This document shows, one piece after another, positions 18,655 through 28,900 of a DNA stretch of 64,000 nt. The notes beneath the pieces are model-generated. The model was not told the origin of the DNA and did no database searches. It saw only the letters and a list, made by a program, of their open reading frames with translations. A program made the translations under genes and the position numbers. The stretch comes from Streptomyces sp. NBC_01264 (GTDB taxonomy: Bacteria; Actinomycetota; Actinomycetes; Streptomycetales; Streptomycetaceae). Where the stretch lies: the NCBI RefSeq assembly GCF_026340675.1, contig NZ_JAPEOX010000001.1, positions 868,001 to 932,000 on the forward strand. Reading direction: 5' to 3'. Position 1 is the stretch's first letter. Every line of letters begins with the position of its first letter.

Positions 18655-19851
18655 TCACGCCGCCACGGACACCGGCTCCCGGCGCCACGGCCTCAGCAGG
18701 ACGACGGCCAGCGCGGCGACCGCACTCAGGCACAGGAACACCGGCCGGATGCCGACCATCGATGCCATCAGCCCTCCGAATGCCGCACCGAGGGGCGCCG
18801 ACCCGATCCCGACGAACTGGAACGCGGAATGGACGCGGCCGAGGAGCTCGTTCGACACGGATCTCTGCCGCATGGAGATGACCTTCACCCCGAAGAGCGT
18901 GCCCACCGTGCTGCCTGCGGTCATCAACAGCGCGATGACCCACACGCTGTCCGAGAGGCCGGGCGCCGCGATGGTGGTGAGTAGTCCCCCGACGCCGACC
19001 GCCACCGCGTGGGACTTCCCGAGCAACCGGGAAACCCGGGCCGCGACCGCACTGCCGATCATCGACCCGATCCCGAGGGCGGACAGCAGCAATCCGTACT
19101 CGCCCGTCGTGAGCTGGAGCGGACCTGGACTCACTGCGTACGTGACCAGCATTGCGGCATTGGCACCCGACGCGAAGTTCATGACACCCACCGACAGTGC
19201 GGCGCGACGCAGCCAGGAATTACTGGTGACGGCCGACACCCCGATGCGCAATTCCCGCCAGATCTGCCGGGGAGACCAGGGCTCCGGGGAGTCCTGGTCG
19301 CTGTCGGGAGTGGCCGGGACCGACAGCCCGGCGATCACGTAGCAGGCGCAGATGAGTCCGATCACGGCGGCCTGCGTCCGCCCGAAGAGAAGTCCGGCCA
19401 CCGCCGGCCCCACCAGCGTATTCGCGACCACCTGGGACACGGATATCCGCCCGTACGCGCTTTCCAGCTGCTCGTTCCTGACCACCTGGGAGACCGCGCT
19501 CTGCGAACTCAGATCGGCCGCCACCTCGGCGACCCCGTGCACCAGGGCCAGCGCGATCAGCAGGGCGACGCTCGCCAGGTCGGCGACCGTCAAGGACAGG
19601 AGGGCGAAGGTCGCGAGCACGCGTATCGCGTTCGCCGCGCGAATGATCGTGGACCGGTTCAACCGGTCGACGAAGACACCGATGAGCAGGCTTCCGAACA
19701 ACCAGGGCAGATAGCTCGACGCGACGACGAGGGACACCTCGAAGCCGGAGGCACCCCAGGCCAGGGCCAGGAGCGGCAGCAGGACACGGAGCAGCCCGTC
19801 TCCGAAGTTCGAGGACGCGGTGGATACCCAGAGGCGGTAAAACTTGATCAC
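18655..19851 (-). CDS. MFS transporter
   Basis: The 398-residue protein has about 12 hydrophobic helices and MFS loop features: LLIGVFVDRLNRSTI between helices 2 and 3 and NELLGRVHSAFQFVGIGSAPLGA in the second half, as in EntS/macrolide-efflux type exporters. The GTG start (19851) overlaps the stop of the last frame of the upstream radical-SAM relic by GTGA, so the two were once coupled. I infer it exported the RiPP made by that lost enzyme. It appears intact. Confidence 0.82.
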   Translation of the reverse strand: MIKFYRLWVSTASSNFGDGLLRVLLPLLALAWGASGFEVSLVVASSYLPWLFGSLLIGVFVDRLNRSTIIRAANAIRVLATFALLSLTVADLASVALLIALALVHGVAEVAADLSSQSAVSQVVRNEQLESAYGRISVSQVVANTLVGPAVAGLLFGRTQAAVIGLICACYVIAGLSVPATPDSDQDSPEPWSPRQIWRELRIGVSAVTSNSWLRRAALSVGVMNFASGANAAMLVTYAVSPGPLQLTTGEYGLLLSALGIGSMIGSAVAARVSRLLGKSHAVAVGVGGLLTTIAAPGLSDSVWVIALLMTAGSTVGTLFGVKVISMRQRSVSNELLGRVHSAFQFVGIGSAPLGAAFGGLMASMVGIRPVFLCLSAVAALAVVLLRPWRREPVSVAA

Positions 19852-20326
19852 GTTCGACTCTCTGAAAGGTGTCGCCGGCCGCCGGGAGGTGGGAGCGCGC
19901 GGGCAAGGATCTTACTGTCCTCGCACAGGACAAGTCCCAGACCGGCCAGGTCGGCGACCAACCCCCAGGACCGGCCCTTCGGAGTGACCCATTTCTCGGC
20001 TGACCGCGCGAACTGATCGAGGTTTGCTGAAACAACGGCGGTAGAGGTCGGCGTGCACTCCGTCGACGACGTACGAGCGGTGTGCGGATCCTGGACGCCG
20101 TTCGTCCATCTTCATGAAGCCAGGACCGAACTGGCATATGGGACTGAACCGTTCGAGCCACAACCGACCGTCGCCGCCCGGCGGTTGCAGATGAGGAATT
20201 CTTTCGAGCACGGCGACTTGGGCGGAGTAGTGCTCCGCCAGCTCGCCGGGGAATCCCCCCACAGGAGATTCCAGCCGCCTTCGATTCCATGGAACCTGCT
20301 CCACCTCAGAAGGTTCATGTTCTGAA

Positions 20327-21943
20327 CTTGTCGTTTATCCAGTTCGGCGGGGTTTGGTCCCGATTTTGTGGTGTGCTGGTCGGGTGTAGGGCTCGCCGGT
20401 GGCGAGGACGCGTCCGACGTCGTAGCGGGTGGCGGGACGCTGGTTCTTCGAGCCGGGAGGTCGGCCGGGGCCCGGGCGGGTCGGTTTTGGTGCACGGGCT
20501 GGTGTGCCGGTCCGCGCGTGCAGGTTCCTGAACCCTCTGCGGACGCGGGCCGGTGTCAGCCTGTTCGGTTCCGCTGGCTTCTCCCACGGCCGGCGGAGGT
20601 CGGCGGCCAGCGGGCGGGCAAGGCGGAGCCGGGCATGTGCGGCCAGGATGATCCAGGTCCAGCGGTCTGCCGCGTCCGAGCTGCGGAGCCGGGGCTTGGT
20701 CCAGCCGAGGGTCTGTTTGAACAGGCGGAAGGTGTGCTCGAGGTCGAATCGTCGGAGGAAGGACTGCCAGCAGCGGTCGACGTCCGCGGTGGTGGCGCCG
20801 GTGCCCGACCACCACAGCCAGACCGGCTTGTTGACCCCGCCGCTGGGCAGTTTCTCCACGGTCAGGCGGATGACGGTCCCCTCGATCACGGGCAGTTCAG
20901 CCCCGTGGGCGAGCCAGGCGGCCCGCCGGGTCAGCCTGGGGTGCAGCCGGTCCCACGCCCGCGCGGTCGCATTCCCGTAGAGGCGGGTGTCCGTGGCCGT
21001 CACGACATGCTCAGAGCCCCAGGTCTCGGGCTGGCCGAAGACGAACTCGCCGCCGTGCCTCGGTGGGCGTCCGCCGGCGGGATGCTGCCTGTGGAACTCC
21101 TCGCGGGTGGGAGCCGGCCGGCACATCACCCGGTCCGAACGCATCCGTCCCAGGATCTCGACGGGCAGGCCGGCCAGCAGGTGAGCGATGCGCGGAGCGT
21201 CGTATCCGGCGTCCAGCACGACCAGGATGTTCGGGTCGCCTGGCTTCCACTGGCCCGCTGCAACGAGTCGCTCGAGGACCTCGCGAATCTGGAACGTGGT
21301 CACCGCTGCCACGTCAGCGCCGGGCCGGAGACGGACCGCATCGAGCACTGCCGTCCACGAGGTGCGGCCGCTCTCCAGCGCGGCCACTACCGAGTACGGC
21401 CAGCCGGGCACCATCTGGTGTTTGCCCACGCCACGGCCGAAAGTGTGGCAGAAGGCCCGGTCACCGCCAGGTATTGGCGTCCGGCCTCAGCCACGGCGAG
21501 ACGTCCACCGCCAGGACCAGCCTGCCGTCCGCCGCCCTCGGCAGTGGCATCCCGGCCAGGGCCCGGCGCAGCCGGGCGACATCGATCCGGCCCTGGTTGA
21601 GACCGCCGTACAAACCACCGTGACCACGGCGGTGTTCAGGCGCGAGCGCGAGATCTACGAGCGTCCGCACCGGTCCGTCCGTGCACAGCAACGCGTCGCA
21701 CAACTCGAACAAGGCATCGCCCCGCACGGTCAGACACGCGTACAACTCCGACCGGAAGTGTGACACTTCCGCGAACGCGTCCCGCAGGACGTCCTGCTCC
21801 ATCAGACTCATGACCACGGCCTTCGCGCTGATCCGCTCTGTGACGGAGCCCAGGATCAAGCGAAGGCCGCCTTCGCGTCCGCTGAACTGCGAAAACGCCG
21901 ACCAAGTGCGAGTCGCGTTCGACATCGGACCATAAACGACAAG
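20327..21943. mobile_element. Insertion sequence, 1617 bp, with 12-bp TIRs and CTGAA target duplication
   Basis: Both ends read CTTGTCGTTTAT inward (20327-20338 and the complement at 21932-21943). The flanking CTGAA is repeated at 20322-20326 and 21944-21948, a 5-bp target duplication. Removing the element and one CTGAA restores the radical-SAM frame exactly (KGVTALQ-NMNLLRW). One transposase gene fills it. Confidence 0.9.
20335..21811 (-). pseudogene. Transposase (DDE, NF041680-like) with a frameshift
   Basis: The N-terminal frame (from about 21811: SELYACLTVRGDALFELCDA, GPVRTLVDLALAPEHRRGHG, LVLAVDVSPWLRPDANT) stops at 21461-21463. The next frame continues DRAFCHTFGRGVGKHQMVPG and ILVVLDAGYDAPRIAHLL, through RCWQSFLRRFDLEHTFRLFK to a TAA at 20335. 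The Asp-containing VDVS and DAGYD blocks and the late Glu are those of a DDE transposase common in Streptomyces. The break near 21461-21472 looks like a one-base insertion; no slippery heptamer is evident, so inactivation is more likely than programmed frameshifting. Confidence 0.82.
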
Positions 21944-22195
21944 CTGAAGCGCGGTGACGCCCTTTCGCATCAACTTCAGTACCGGTGCGGAGAGTGACTC
22001 GATGCCTGGTTGGATCCTCTTCACGCCCGCGCCGGCAAGGCGTTCCACCTCGGCCGGGGATACGTTGCTCTCCATCCTGAACTGCATGCCGCTCGCGTTG
22101 AGACCGCGGAAGACGCAATGGTTCTTCTCGCCCCACCAGCATCCTCATGCGCTCTCGAACGGGAGATCCACGTGGGAGCGGGACATCTTCTTGCA

Positions 22196-22720
22196 GGGCC
22201 TTTTGCGCCGTCTCGAACGCGAATCATGAGCGTCGGCGCCGTGCGGTCACGGCGCCCCGTGGGCCACGCGCCGGAGTCGACCGGTCGGCAAACAAGTGAT
22301 GACGAATCGTCAAAGATGCATGCTCGCCCGGATGTTTGGGAGAACTCCGGTACAGATCGACGCGCACATGGCGGCCCATTCCGGGCAATGGACACCCCTT
22401 GACGCCCCATGGGCGTTGTGCGAATCTCTCGACAGGTCTGGACCAATTGTCTTCATCGGGTGGGGGCCCGAGCCGAGGCACCGGACGTCCCGGGAGATCC
22501 CTGGACGTCCGGCGGTCCTGACCGTTCACGGCCGTCGGCCGGTCCCCGGGGGAGGGCCGGGCGCCACACCGTGGCCGATGCCGTCACCGAACCCGCTTGC
22601 CGCAGCCTGCCGTTGGTGCCCCGGGGGGGCCACCGTGTGGCAGCCCGCGCCCCATGTCGCGTCCGCACGCTCACCCGTGCAGCTCCGCCACCCTGCTCCG
22701 ACGTCCTAAGTGAGCCGCCG
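22196..22720. other. Upstream region of the NRPS cluster
   Basis: About 520 bases hold no convincing gene; a plus-strand frame from 22296 has poor third-position GC. The truncated 5' end of the radical-SAM relic abuts it. The region should contain the NRPS promoter. The inverted repeat TGACGAATCGTCA (22300-22312; 6-bp arms, one-base spacer) is a candidate operator. Confidence 0.4.
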
Positions 22721-25700
22721 ATGTCCGAAGTACTCCCCCTGCCCGACCCTGCGCCGGCCTCGCCGGCCCAGCACGGCGTCTGGCTCACCGAACGGCTGGG
22801 GCTGGCCCGCGAGGCGTTCCACATGCCGGTGCGGATCTCCTTCGACCGGATCGACACGGCGGAGCTGGCCCGCGCGGTGGCCGCGGTGACCAACCGCCAT
22901 CCGGTCCTGTCCGCCCGGCTCGTGGAGCGTGACGGCAAGGTCCGGCAGGAACCCGCGAGGCGACGGCCCGAATTGGTGCGGCTCGAAGCGCCCACCGACG
23001 AAGCCGACTTGGAGAAGCTGCTGGAGGGGGAGGCCGCCCGCCCGTTCGTCCTGGAGACCGGACCGCTCAGCCGCTTCACCCTGTACCGACGCGCCGACGG
23101 CAGCGCGGAGCTGCTGGTCACCGCCCACCACGCGGTCTTCGACGGCAACTCCAAGGACGTCCTGACCCGGGACCTCGCAGCCGCGTACGCCTCGGCACCC
23201 CTGCCCCTCGCCCCGGCCGACACGCCGGGCAGCGCACCGGCCGGACCGGCCGCCGATCCGGACGCCGTACGCGGAGCCGCCGAGTGGTACGGGCCGCGCT
23301 GGGCCGCCGCCACCGACCCGGTACTGCCCGGTGCGGCGCATGCCTCGACCGTCGCCGGGGCCGGTGAGGCGGTCGAGTGGCGCCTCGACGGCGCCGAGGC
23401 CGAAGAGCTGGCCGCGGCGGCCACCCTCGCCGGTACCACCGTCTTCGAGTTCCTGCTCGCGGCCCTGCACGGGCTGCTGCGGCGGTACGGCGGCGAAGCG
23501 GTGCCGATATCCGTCCCGTTCTCCACCCGCACGGCTGAACTCGCGGACGAGATAGGGCTGTTCGTCAACGAGCTGCCCGTCCACGCGCCGCCGGGCGATG
23601 CGTCGCGGACCTTCGCCGATTTCGCCGCCGCCGTCCGGGCCGAGCTGCGGGCCGGTTACCCGTACCGCGGCGTGCCCTTCGGCACCGCCGTCCCCGGACT
23701 GAGCCCCCGCGTCGGCCTGACCGCGGTCTCGCTCGGCTACCGCCGGCGCGGACCGGACCCGGAATTCGCCGGCACCGGTGCCCGGGTCGCGTGGGCCGTG
23801 CACAACGGCACCGCCCGCAACACCCTCCACCTCCAGGCGGTCGAGGCCCCCGGCACCCCCGGCGCCCCGGGCGGCGGCATCGACTTCAGCCTCCAGTACG
23901 ACCCGGCCGTGCTCGCCCCGGACGCCGCCCGCCGGATCGCCGGCCACTACCGCACCCTGCTCGCCGGCGCGGTCGCCGCCCCCGGCACCCGGCTGGTGGA
24001 TCTGCCGCTCCTGGACGCCGCCGAGCTCCGGGCCGTCACGGCCGTGCCGAACGCCACCGACCGGCCCTATCCCGCCGACCGGACCGTGCTCGACCTGGTC
24101 CGCTCGCAGGCGGCCGCCACCCCCGGGGCGATCGCGGTCAGTGCTTCCGGCCGCCACCTGTCCTACCGCGAACTGATCCTCCGTAGCGAACAGTTGGCAG
24201 AGGCCTTGCGTGCCGGCGGCGTCCGTCCCGGCGACCTGGTCGCCCTCCACCTGGACCGCACCGCCGACCTGCCCGCCGCGCTGCTCGCAGTCCTCGCCAC
24301 CGGCGCGGCCTACCTGCCGCTGGACCCCGGCTATCCGGCCGAGCGACTGGCCCTCGTCCTGCGCGACTCCGGAGCCGTTCTGGTGCTCGCCGACCGCGAG
24401 CCCTCGCCGCTCGTGGAGGCTGCCGCCACCGCGGTGCTACGGGTCCCCGCGTGGTCGGCGCAGGACCCGGGCGGGGCCGCCCCCGGGGTCGGCACCGAGG
24501 CCGCCCCCGGCCCGGAGGACGTGGCGTACGTCCTGTACACCTCCGGCTCCACGGGCCGTCCCAAGGGCGTCGCGGTCGGCCACCGGGCGCTGGTCAACCT
24601 CCTCACCTCCTTCGCCGACCTGCTCGGCTCCGGCCCCGAGCACGCCTGGCTCGGGTTGACCTCGCTCTCGTTCGACATCTCCGCGCTGGAGCTCTACCTG
24701 CCGCTGATCACCGGCGGCCGCCTGGTCCTGGCTCCGGACGGCCTCGCCGTCGACGGCCCCGGCCTGCTCGCGCTCATCGGCACCGAGGGCGTCACCCACG
24801 TCCAGGCCACCCCGTCCGGATGGCGGGTGATGCTCACGGCGGCGACCGGGGCCGGCGGGCGCCCCGCCCACGCCTTGGCCGCCGTCACCGGCCTGGCCGG
24901 CGGCGAGGCACTGCCGCTCCCCCTGGCCCGCGAACTGCGGGCGCTCACCGCCCGGTTGTTCAATGTGTACGGGCCCACCGAGACCACCATCTGGTCCACC
25001 TGCGCCGAACTCCCCGCCGATCCCGATCAGGTCCGGATCGGCCGACCGATCGCCAACACCCGGACCTACGTCGTGGACGAGCAGCTGCGCCCCACCCCTC
25101 TCGGGATCCCCGGAGAACTGCTGATCGGCGGGGACGGCGTCGCCCACGGCTACCTCGGCCGGCCCGAACTCACCGCCGAACGGTTCGTGCAGAGCCCGTT
25201 CGGCCCGCCCGGCGCCCGGCTCTACCGCACCGGGGACCGCGCCGTCTTGACGGCCGACGGCGATCTCGAGTTCCTCGGCCGCATCGACGACCAGGTCAAG
25301 ATCCGCGGCCACCGGATCGAGCTCGGCGAGATCGAGTCCGCCCTGCTGGAGCACCCGGCCCTCGCCCAGGCCGCCGTCGCCGTCCGCACCGAGGAGGACG
25401 GCGAGCCCTTCCTGGCCGGCTATCCGGTACCGGCCGCCGGCGTCCCGTCGCCCACCCCCGCCGAGCTGCGCGAGCACCTGATGCGCACCCTGCCGGCCGC
25501 GATGGTGCCGCAGCGCTGGCTCACCATGGAGCGCCTGCCGCTCACCCCGAACGGCAAGCTGGACCGGCGGGCCCTGCCCGTTCCGCCGCCGCGGGAGGCT
25601 CCGGCGCCGCAGACCGCCGAAGCCGCATCGGGCACCGAGGTCCGCGCCGAGGACGAGACGACCTCAATCGTCCGCCGGATCTGGGCCGAGGTGCTCAACC

Positions 25701-25873
25701 TGCCCGATGTCGGCCCCGAGGACGACCTGTTCGACCTCGGCGGACATTCGCTGACCGTGATCCAGATCGCCGCCCGGATCCGCGACGCGCTCGGCGTGGA
25801 GCTCGACTTCGACGTCTTCTTCGACGTCCCGACCCCGGCCGGCATCGCTGCCGCCGTCCGGGAACGCCAGTAG
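22721..25873 (+). CDS. NRPS module C-A-T (predicted Gly-like)
   Basis: The 1050-residue protein starts at ATG 22721 (weak ribosome binding site). The condensation domain (about 5-420) has the active HHxxxDG as HHAVFDG near 136. The adenylation domain (about 440-930) has YVLYTSGSTGRPKGV, FNVYGPTETTIW, YRTGDRA and TPNGKLDRRALP with the catalytic Lys. The carrier domain has DLGGHSLTVIQ near 1010. Aligning A4-A5 to GrsA by eye gives a code near DILQGAVIWK, closest to known glycine codes (DILQLGLIWK). The first domain being C suggests either acyl starter condensation or that this is not the first module. It is followed by the next NRPS gene after 122 bases. Confidence 0.92.
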   Translation: MSEVLPLPDPAPASPAQHGVWLTERLGLAREAFHMPVRISFDRIDTAELARAVAAVTNRHPVLSARLVERDGKVRQEPARRRPELVRLEAPTDEADLEKLLEGEAARPFVLETGPLSRFTLYRRADGSAELLVTAHHAVFDGNSKDVLTRDLAAAYASAPLPLAPADTPGSAPAGPAADPDAVRGAAEWYGPRWAAATDPVLPGAAHASTVAGAGEAVEWRLDGAEAEELAAAATLAGTTVFEFLLAALHGLLRRYGGEAVPISVPFSTRTAELADEIGLFVNELPVHAPPGDASRTFADFAAAVRAELRAGYPYRGVPFGTAVPGLSPRVGLTAVSLGYRRRGPDPEFAGTGARVAWAVHNGTARNTLHLQAVEAPGTPGAPGGGIDFSLQYDPAVLAPDAARRIAGHYRTLLAGAVAAPGTRLVDLPLLDAAELRAVTAVPNATDRPYPADRTVLDLVRSQAAATPGAIAVSASGRHLSYRELILRSEQLAEALRAGGVRPGDLVALHLDRTADLPAALLAVLATGAAYLPLDPGYPAERLALVLRDSGAVLVLADREPSPLVEAAATAVLRVPAWSAQDPGGAAPGVGTEAAPGPEDVAYVLYTSGSTGRPKGVAVGHRALVNLLTSFADLLGSGPEHAWLGLTSLSFDISALELYLPLITGGRLVLAPDGLAVDGPGLLALIGTEGVTHVQATPSGWRVMLTAATGAGGRPAHALAAVTGLAGGEALPLPLARELRALTARLFNVYGPTETTIWSTCAELPADPDQVRIGRPIANTRTYVVDEQLRPTPLGIPGELLIGGDGVAHGYLGRPELTAERFVQSPFGPPGARLYRTGDRAVLTADGDLEFLGRIDDQVKIRGHRIELGEIESALLEHPALAQAAVAVRTEEDGEPFLAGYPVPAAGVPSPTPAELREHLMRTLPAAMVPQRWLTMERLPLTPNGKLDRRALPVPPPREAPAPQTAEAASGTEVRAEDETTSIVRRIWAEVLNLPDVGPEDDLFDLGGHSLTVIQIAARIRDALGVELDFDVFFDVPTPAGIAAAVRERQ

Positions 25874-25995
25874 CCCGTCACCTCCCGCGCGACCCTGCGC
25901 CCGGTACGCCGGACGCAGGGCGCCGTGCCGCGCCCGGCCCCGCCGCGCCCGCACTCTCCGGCTCCTCCCCCGCCGCACGCCCGAACAGGAACTCG

Positions 25996-28900
25996 ATGAC
26001 GGATACCCAGGACCTGCCCACCGACTGGTCCGCAGCCAAGCGCGCCCTCCTCAGCCGGCGGCTGCGGGGCGCCTCGGCCCCCGCCCGGGTGGTGGACCCC
26101 CGCCCGGCGGACACCGCACCGCCGCTCTCCAGCGGCCAGGAACGGCTCTGGTTCATGGACCAGCTCGCTCCCGGATCCACTGCCTACACCCTGGCACCGG
26201 CCCGCCGGCTGCGCGGCCCCTTCGACCGCGCAGCGCTCGACACCGCTCTGACCGACCTGGTGGCCCGGCACGAGAGTCTGCGGATGACCTTCGCCACCAC
26301 CGAGGCCGGCACCGCCGAAGTCCGGGTCTGCGAGCCCGCGCCGTTCGCGGCCCGGCACCTGGACGCCGGTACGGACCCGGACCCGCAGGCGCGCGCCGCC
26401 GCCGAACTCGGCGCCCTGATCGCCGAACCCTTCGACCTCCAGGCCGGCCCGCTGCTGCGTGCCCTGGTGGTCCGGATCGCCGAGGACGACCACGTCCTGG
26501 CCCTGGTGATGCACCACATCATCTGCGACGGCTGGTCCATCGACCTCCTCAACCGGGAGCTCGACCTCCGCTACGCCCACCACGCCCACGGCGCTCCAGG
26601 TGAACTCCCCTCACTGTCAGTCCAGTTCGGTGACTACGCGGCCTGGCAGCGCGGCCGCCTGGAGAACGGGCAGATCGCCGCCTCGCGCGAGCACTGGCGC
26701 AGGGAGCTCGACGGCGTCCCGGCGCTGGAGTTGCCCTCCGACCGGCCCCGACCGCCGCTGTTCACCTTCGACGGCGCCGCGACCGAGTTCCGCTGGAGTC
26801 CCGAACTCTCCCGCCGGATCGCCGAGGTGGCGCGGTCCTTCGGCGCCTCCACCTACATGGTGCTGATGGCCGCGTTCCAGGCCCTGCTGGGCCGGCACTC
26901 CGGCCAGCGCGACTTCGCGGTCGGCTCCGCGGTCGCCGGCCGTCTCCACCATGAACTCGAAGGCGTCGTGGGCGCGTTCGTGAACATGCTGCCGATCCGC
27001 GCCCGGCTCGGCGCCGACCTCGACTTCGGCCGGCTGATCAGCCGGGTCCGCGAGACCACGCTCGACGCGTACGCGCACCAGGAGGTGCCGTTCGAGCAGA
27101 TGGTCAACGACCTCGCGGTCGAACGCGACGTCAGCCGCGCCGCCGTCTTCCAGACCACCTTCGCATTCCAGAACTACGGCGACCGCGCCACCGCCCCCAC
27201 AGCCGGCCTGGACACCGAGGGCTTCGGCTACGAAGCCACGACGACCCACGCCGACCTCTCCCTCTACATGCGCGAGGAGCCGGACGGCGGCCTCTACGGT
27301 CTGTTCACGTACCGCACCGACCTCTTCGACGCCGGCACCGTCGAGCGCCTCGTCGAGCGCTTCGAGCTGCTGACCGCGGCCGGCGTCGCCGACCCCGCAG
27401 TGCCGGTGGACCGGCTCCCGCTGCTGACCGCGGCCGAGCGGTCGGCCGTACTGGGTGATTGGGCCGTCGGTCCCGCGCTACCGGACGGCGGCCCCGCGAC
27501 GCTGACCGGGGCACTGGCCGAGGCAGCGGCCCGGACGCCGGAGGCGCCCGCGCTGGTCTTCGAGGACCGCACGCTGACCTACGGCGACCTCGACCGGCGC
27601 GCGAACGCCATGGCCCGGCGCCTTCGGGCGCTAGGCGTGGGTGCGGACGACCGGGTCGCCGTCTGCCTGGAGCAGTCCGCCGAGCTGGCGGTGGCCCTGG
27701 TCGCCGTACTCAAGTCCGGCGGCGGCTACCTGCCGCTCGACCCCGAACAGCCGCCCACCCGGCTCGCCCACCTGGTCGCCGATGCCGGGGCCAAGGTCCT
27801 GATCACCGACACCGAGCTGCGAGCCCGGTTCGGCGACCACCCGGCGGCCGACCTGCTGACGGACGGCGACGAGGACGGCGCGCCGGCAGGGGACGGGACT
27901 GCGCTGGAGGAGGTCTCCGGCCCCGGCCACCTCGCGTACGTGATCTACACCTCGGGCTCCACCGGCACGCCCAAGGGCGTGGCGGTGCAGCACCGCCAGA
28001 TCCTCAACTACCTCGCAGGTGCCCGCGAGCGGCTGCGGATCGAACCCGGGGGCTCCTACGGGCTGCTGCAGTCGCTCTCCTTCGACTTCAGCATGACCAT
28101 GCTCTACCTGGCGCTCACGACCGGCGGCCGGGTCCACCTGCTGCCGCGACGGATCGCGGGCGTGGAGCTGGCCTCCGAGATCGAGCGGGCGGGCATCGAC
28201 CACCTCAAGATGACGCCGTCCCACCTGGCCGCGCTGACCGCCGACGCGCCCATCGAGCGGCTGCTGCCGCGCCGCACCCTGGTCCTGGGCGGCGAGGCCA
28301 GCAGCTGGTCCTGGGCGGCGGGCATCGCCGCACTGGGCCGGTGCGCGGTCTTCAACCACTACGGACCGACCGAGGCGACGGTGGGGATCACGGTCCACGA
28401 GGTCACCTCCGACGGCCTGGACGCTCCGGGCAACACCCCGATCGGCAGCCCGCTGGCCGGTGGTCGCTGCTACGTGCTGGACGAGTCCCGCAACCCCGTT
28501 CCGCCGGGCGTCACCGGCGAGTTGTACCTGGGTGGGGACCGGCTGGCCCGTGGCTACCTCGGGCGCCCGGACCTGACGGCCGAGCGGTTCCTGCCCGATC
28601 CGTACGCCGCCCCGGGCCGCGTCGACCCGTATGCCGCCCCGGCCGGCGTGGACCCGTACGCCGCCCCGGTCACCGGCGGCCCGCGGATGTACCGCACCGG
28701 CGACCTGGCACGCTGGCGCACCGACGGGACCCTGGACTACCTCGGCCGCGGCGACGACCAGATCAAGGTCCGCGGGTACCGGGTCGAGCCCGGGGAGATC
28801 GAGGCCGCGCTGACCGCCCTGCCCGGCATCACCCAGGCGGTGGTCCTGGCGCGCGGTGAGGGCGTCAAGCAGAACCTCGTCGCCTACCTGGAACGCCCCG

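Larger units (their letters stand above)
19848..22195 (-). pseudogene. RiPP-maturation radical-SAM gene, decayed and split by an IS
   Basis: Joining the sequence on both sides of the IS gives CWWGEKNHCVFRGLNASGMQ, VERLAGAGVKRIQPGIESLS, KLMRKGVTALQ-NMNLLRWSRF, GGWNLLWG-FPGELAEHYSAQ and LERFSPI, ending LVADLAGLGLVLCEDSKILA. This is the core of the 'RiPP maturation radical SAM protein 1' family. Damage includes a TGA (22145-22147) in place of Arg just before the cluster motif, and the third Cys of CX7CX2C replaced by Arg (22106-22108). There is also an extra base in a C run (20255-20260), a C-terminal frameshift, loss of the 5' half, and the IS insertion. It cannot be functional. Confidence 0.8.

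Noticed and set aside
22296..22709. Plus-strand open frame before the NRPS genes
   Set aside because: Third-position GC is poor, the product has no recognisable features and it overlaps the expected promoter region.
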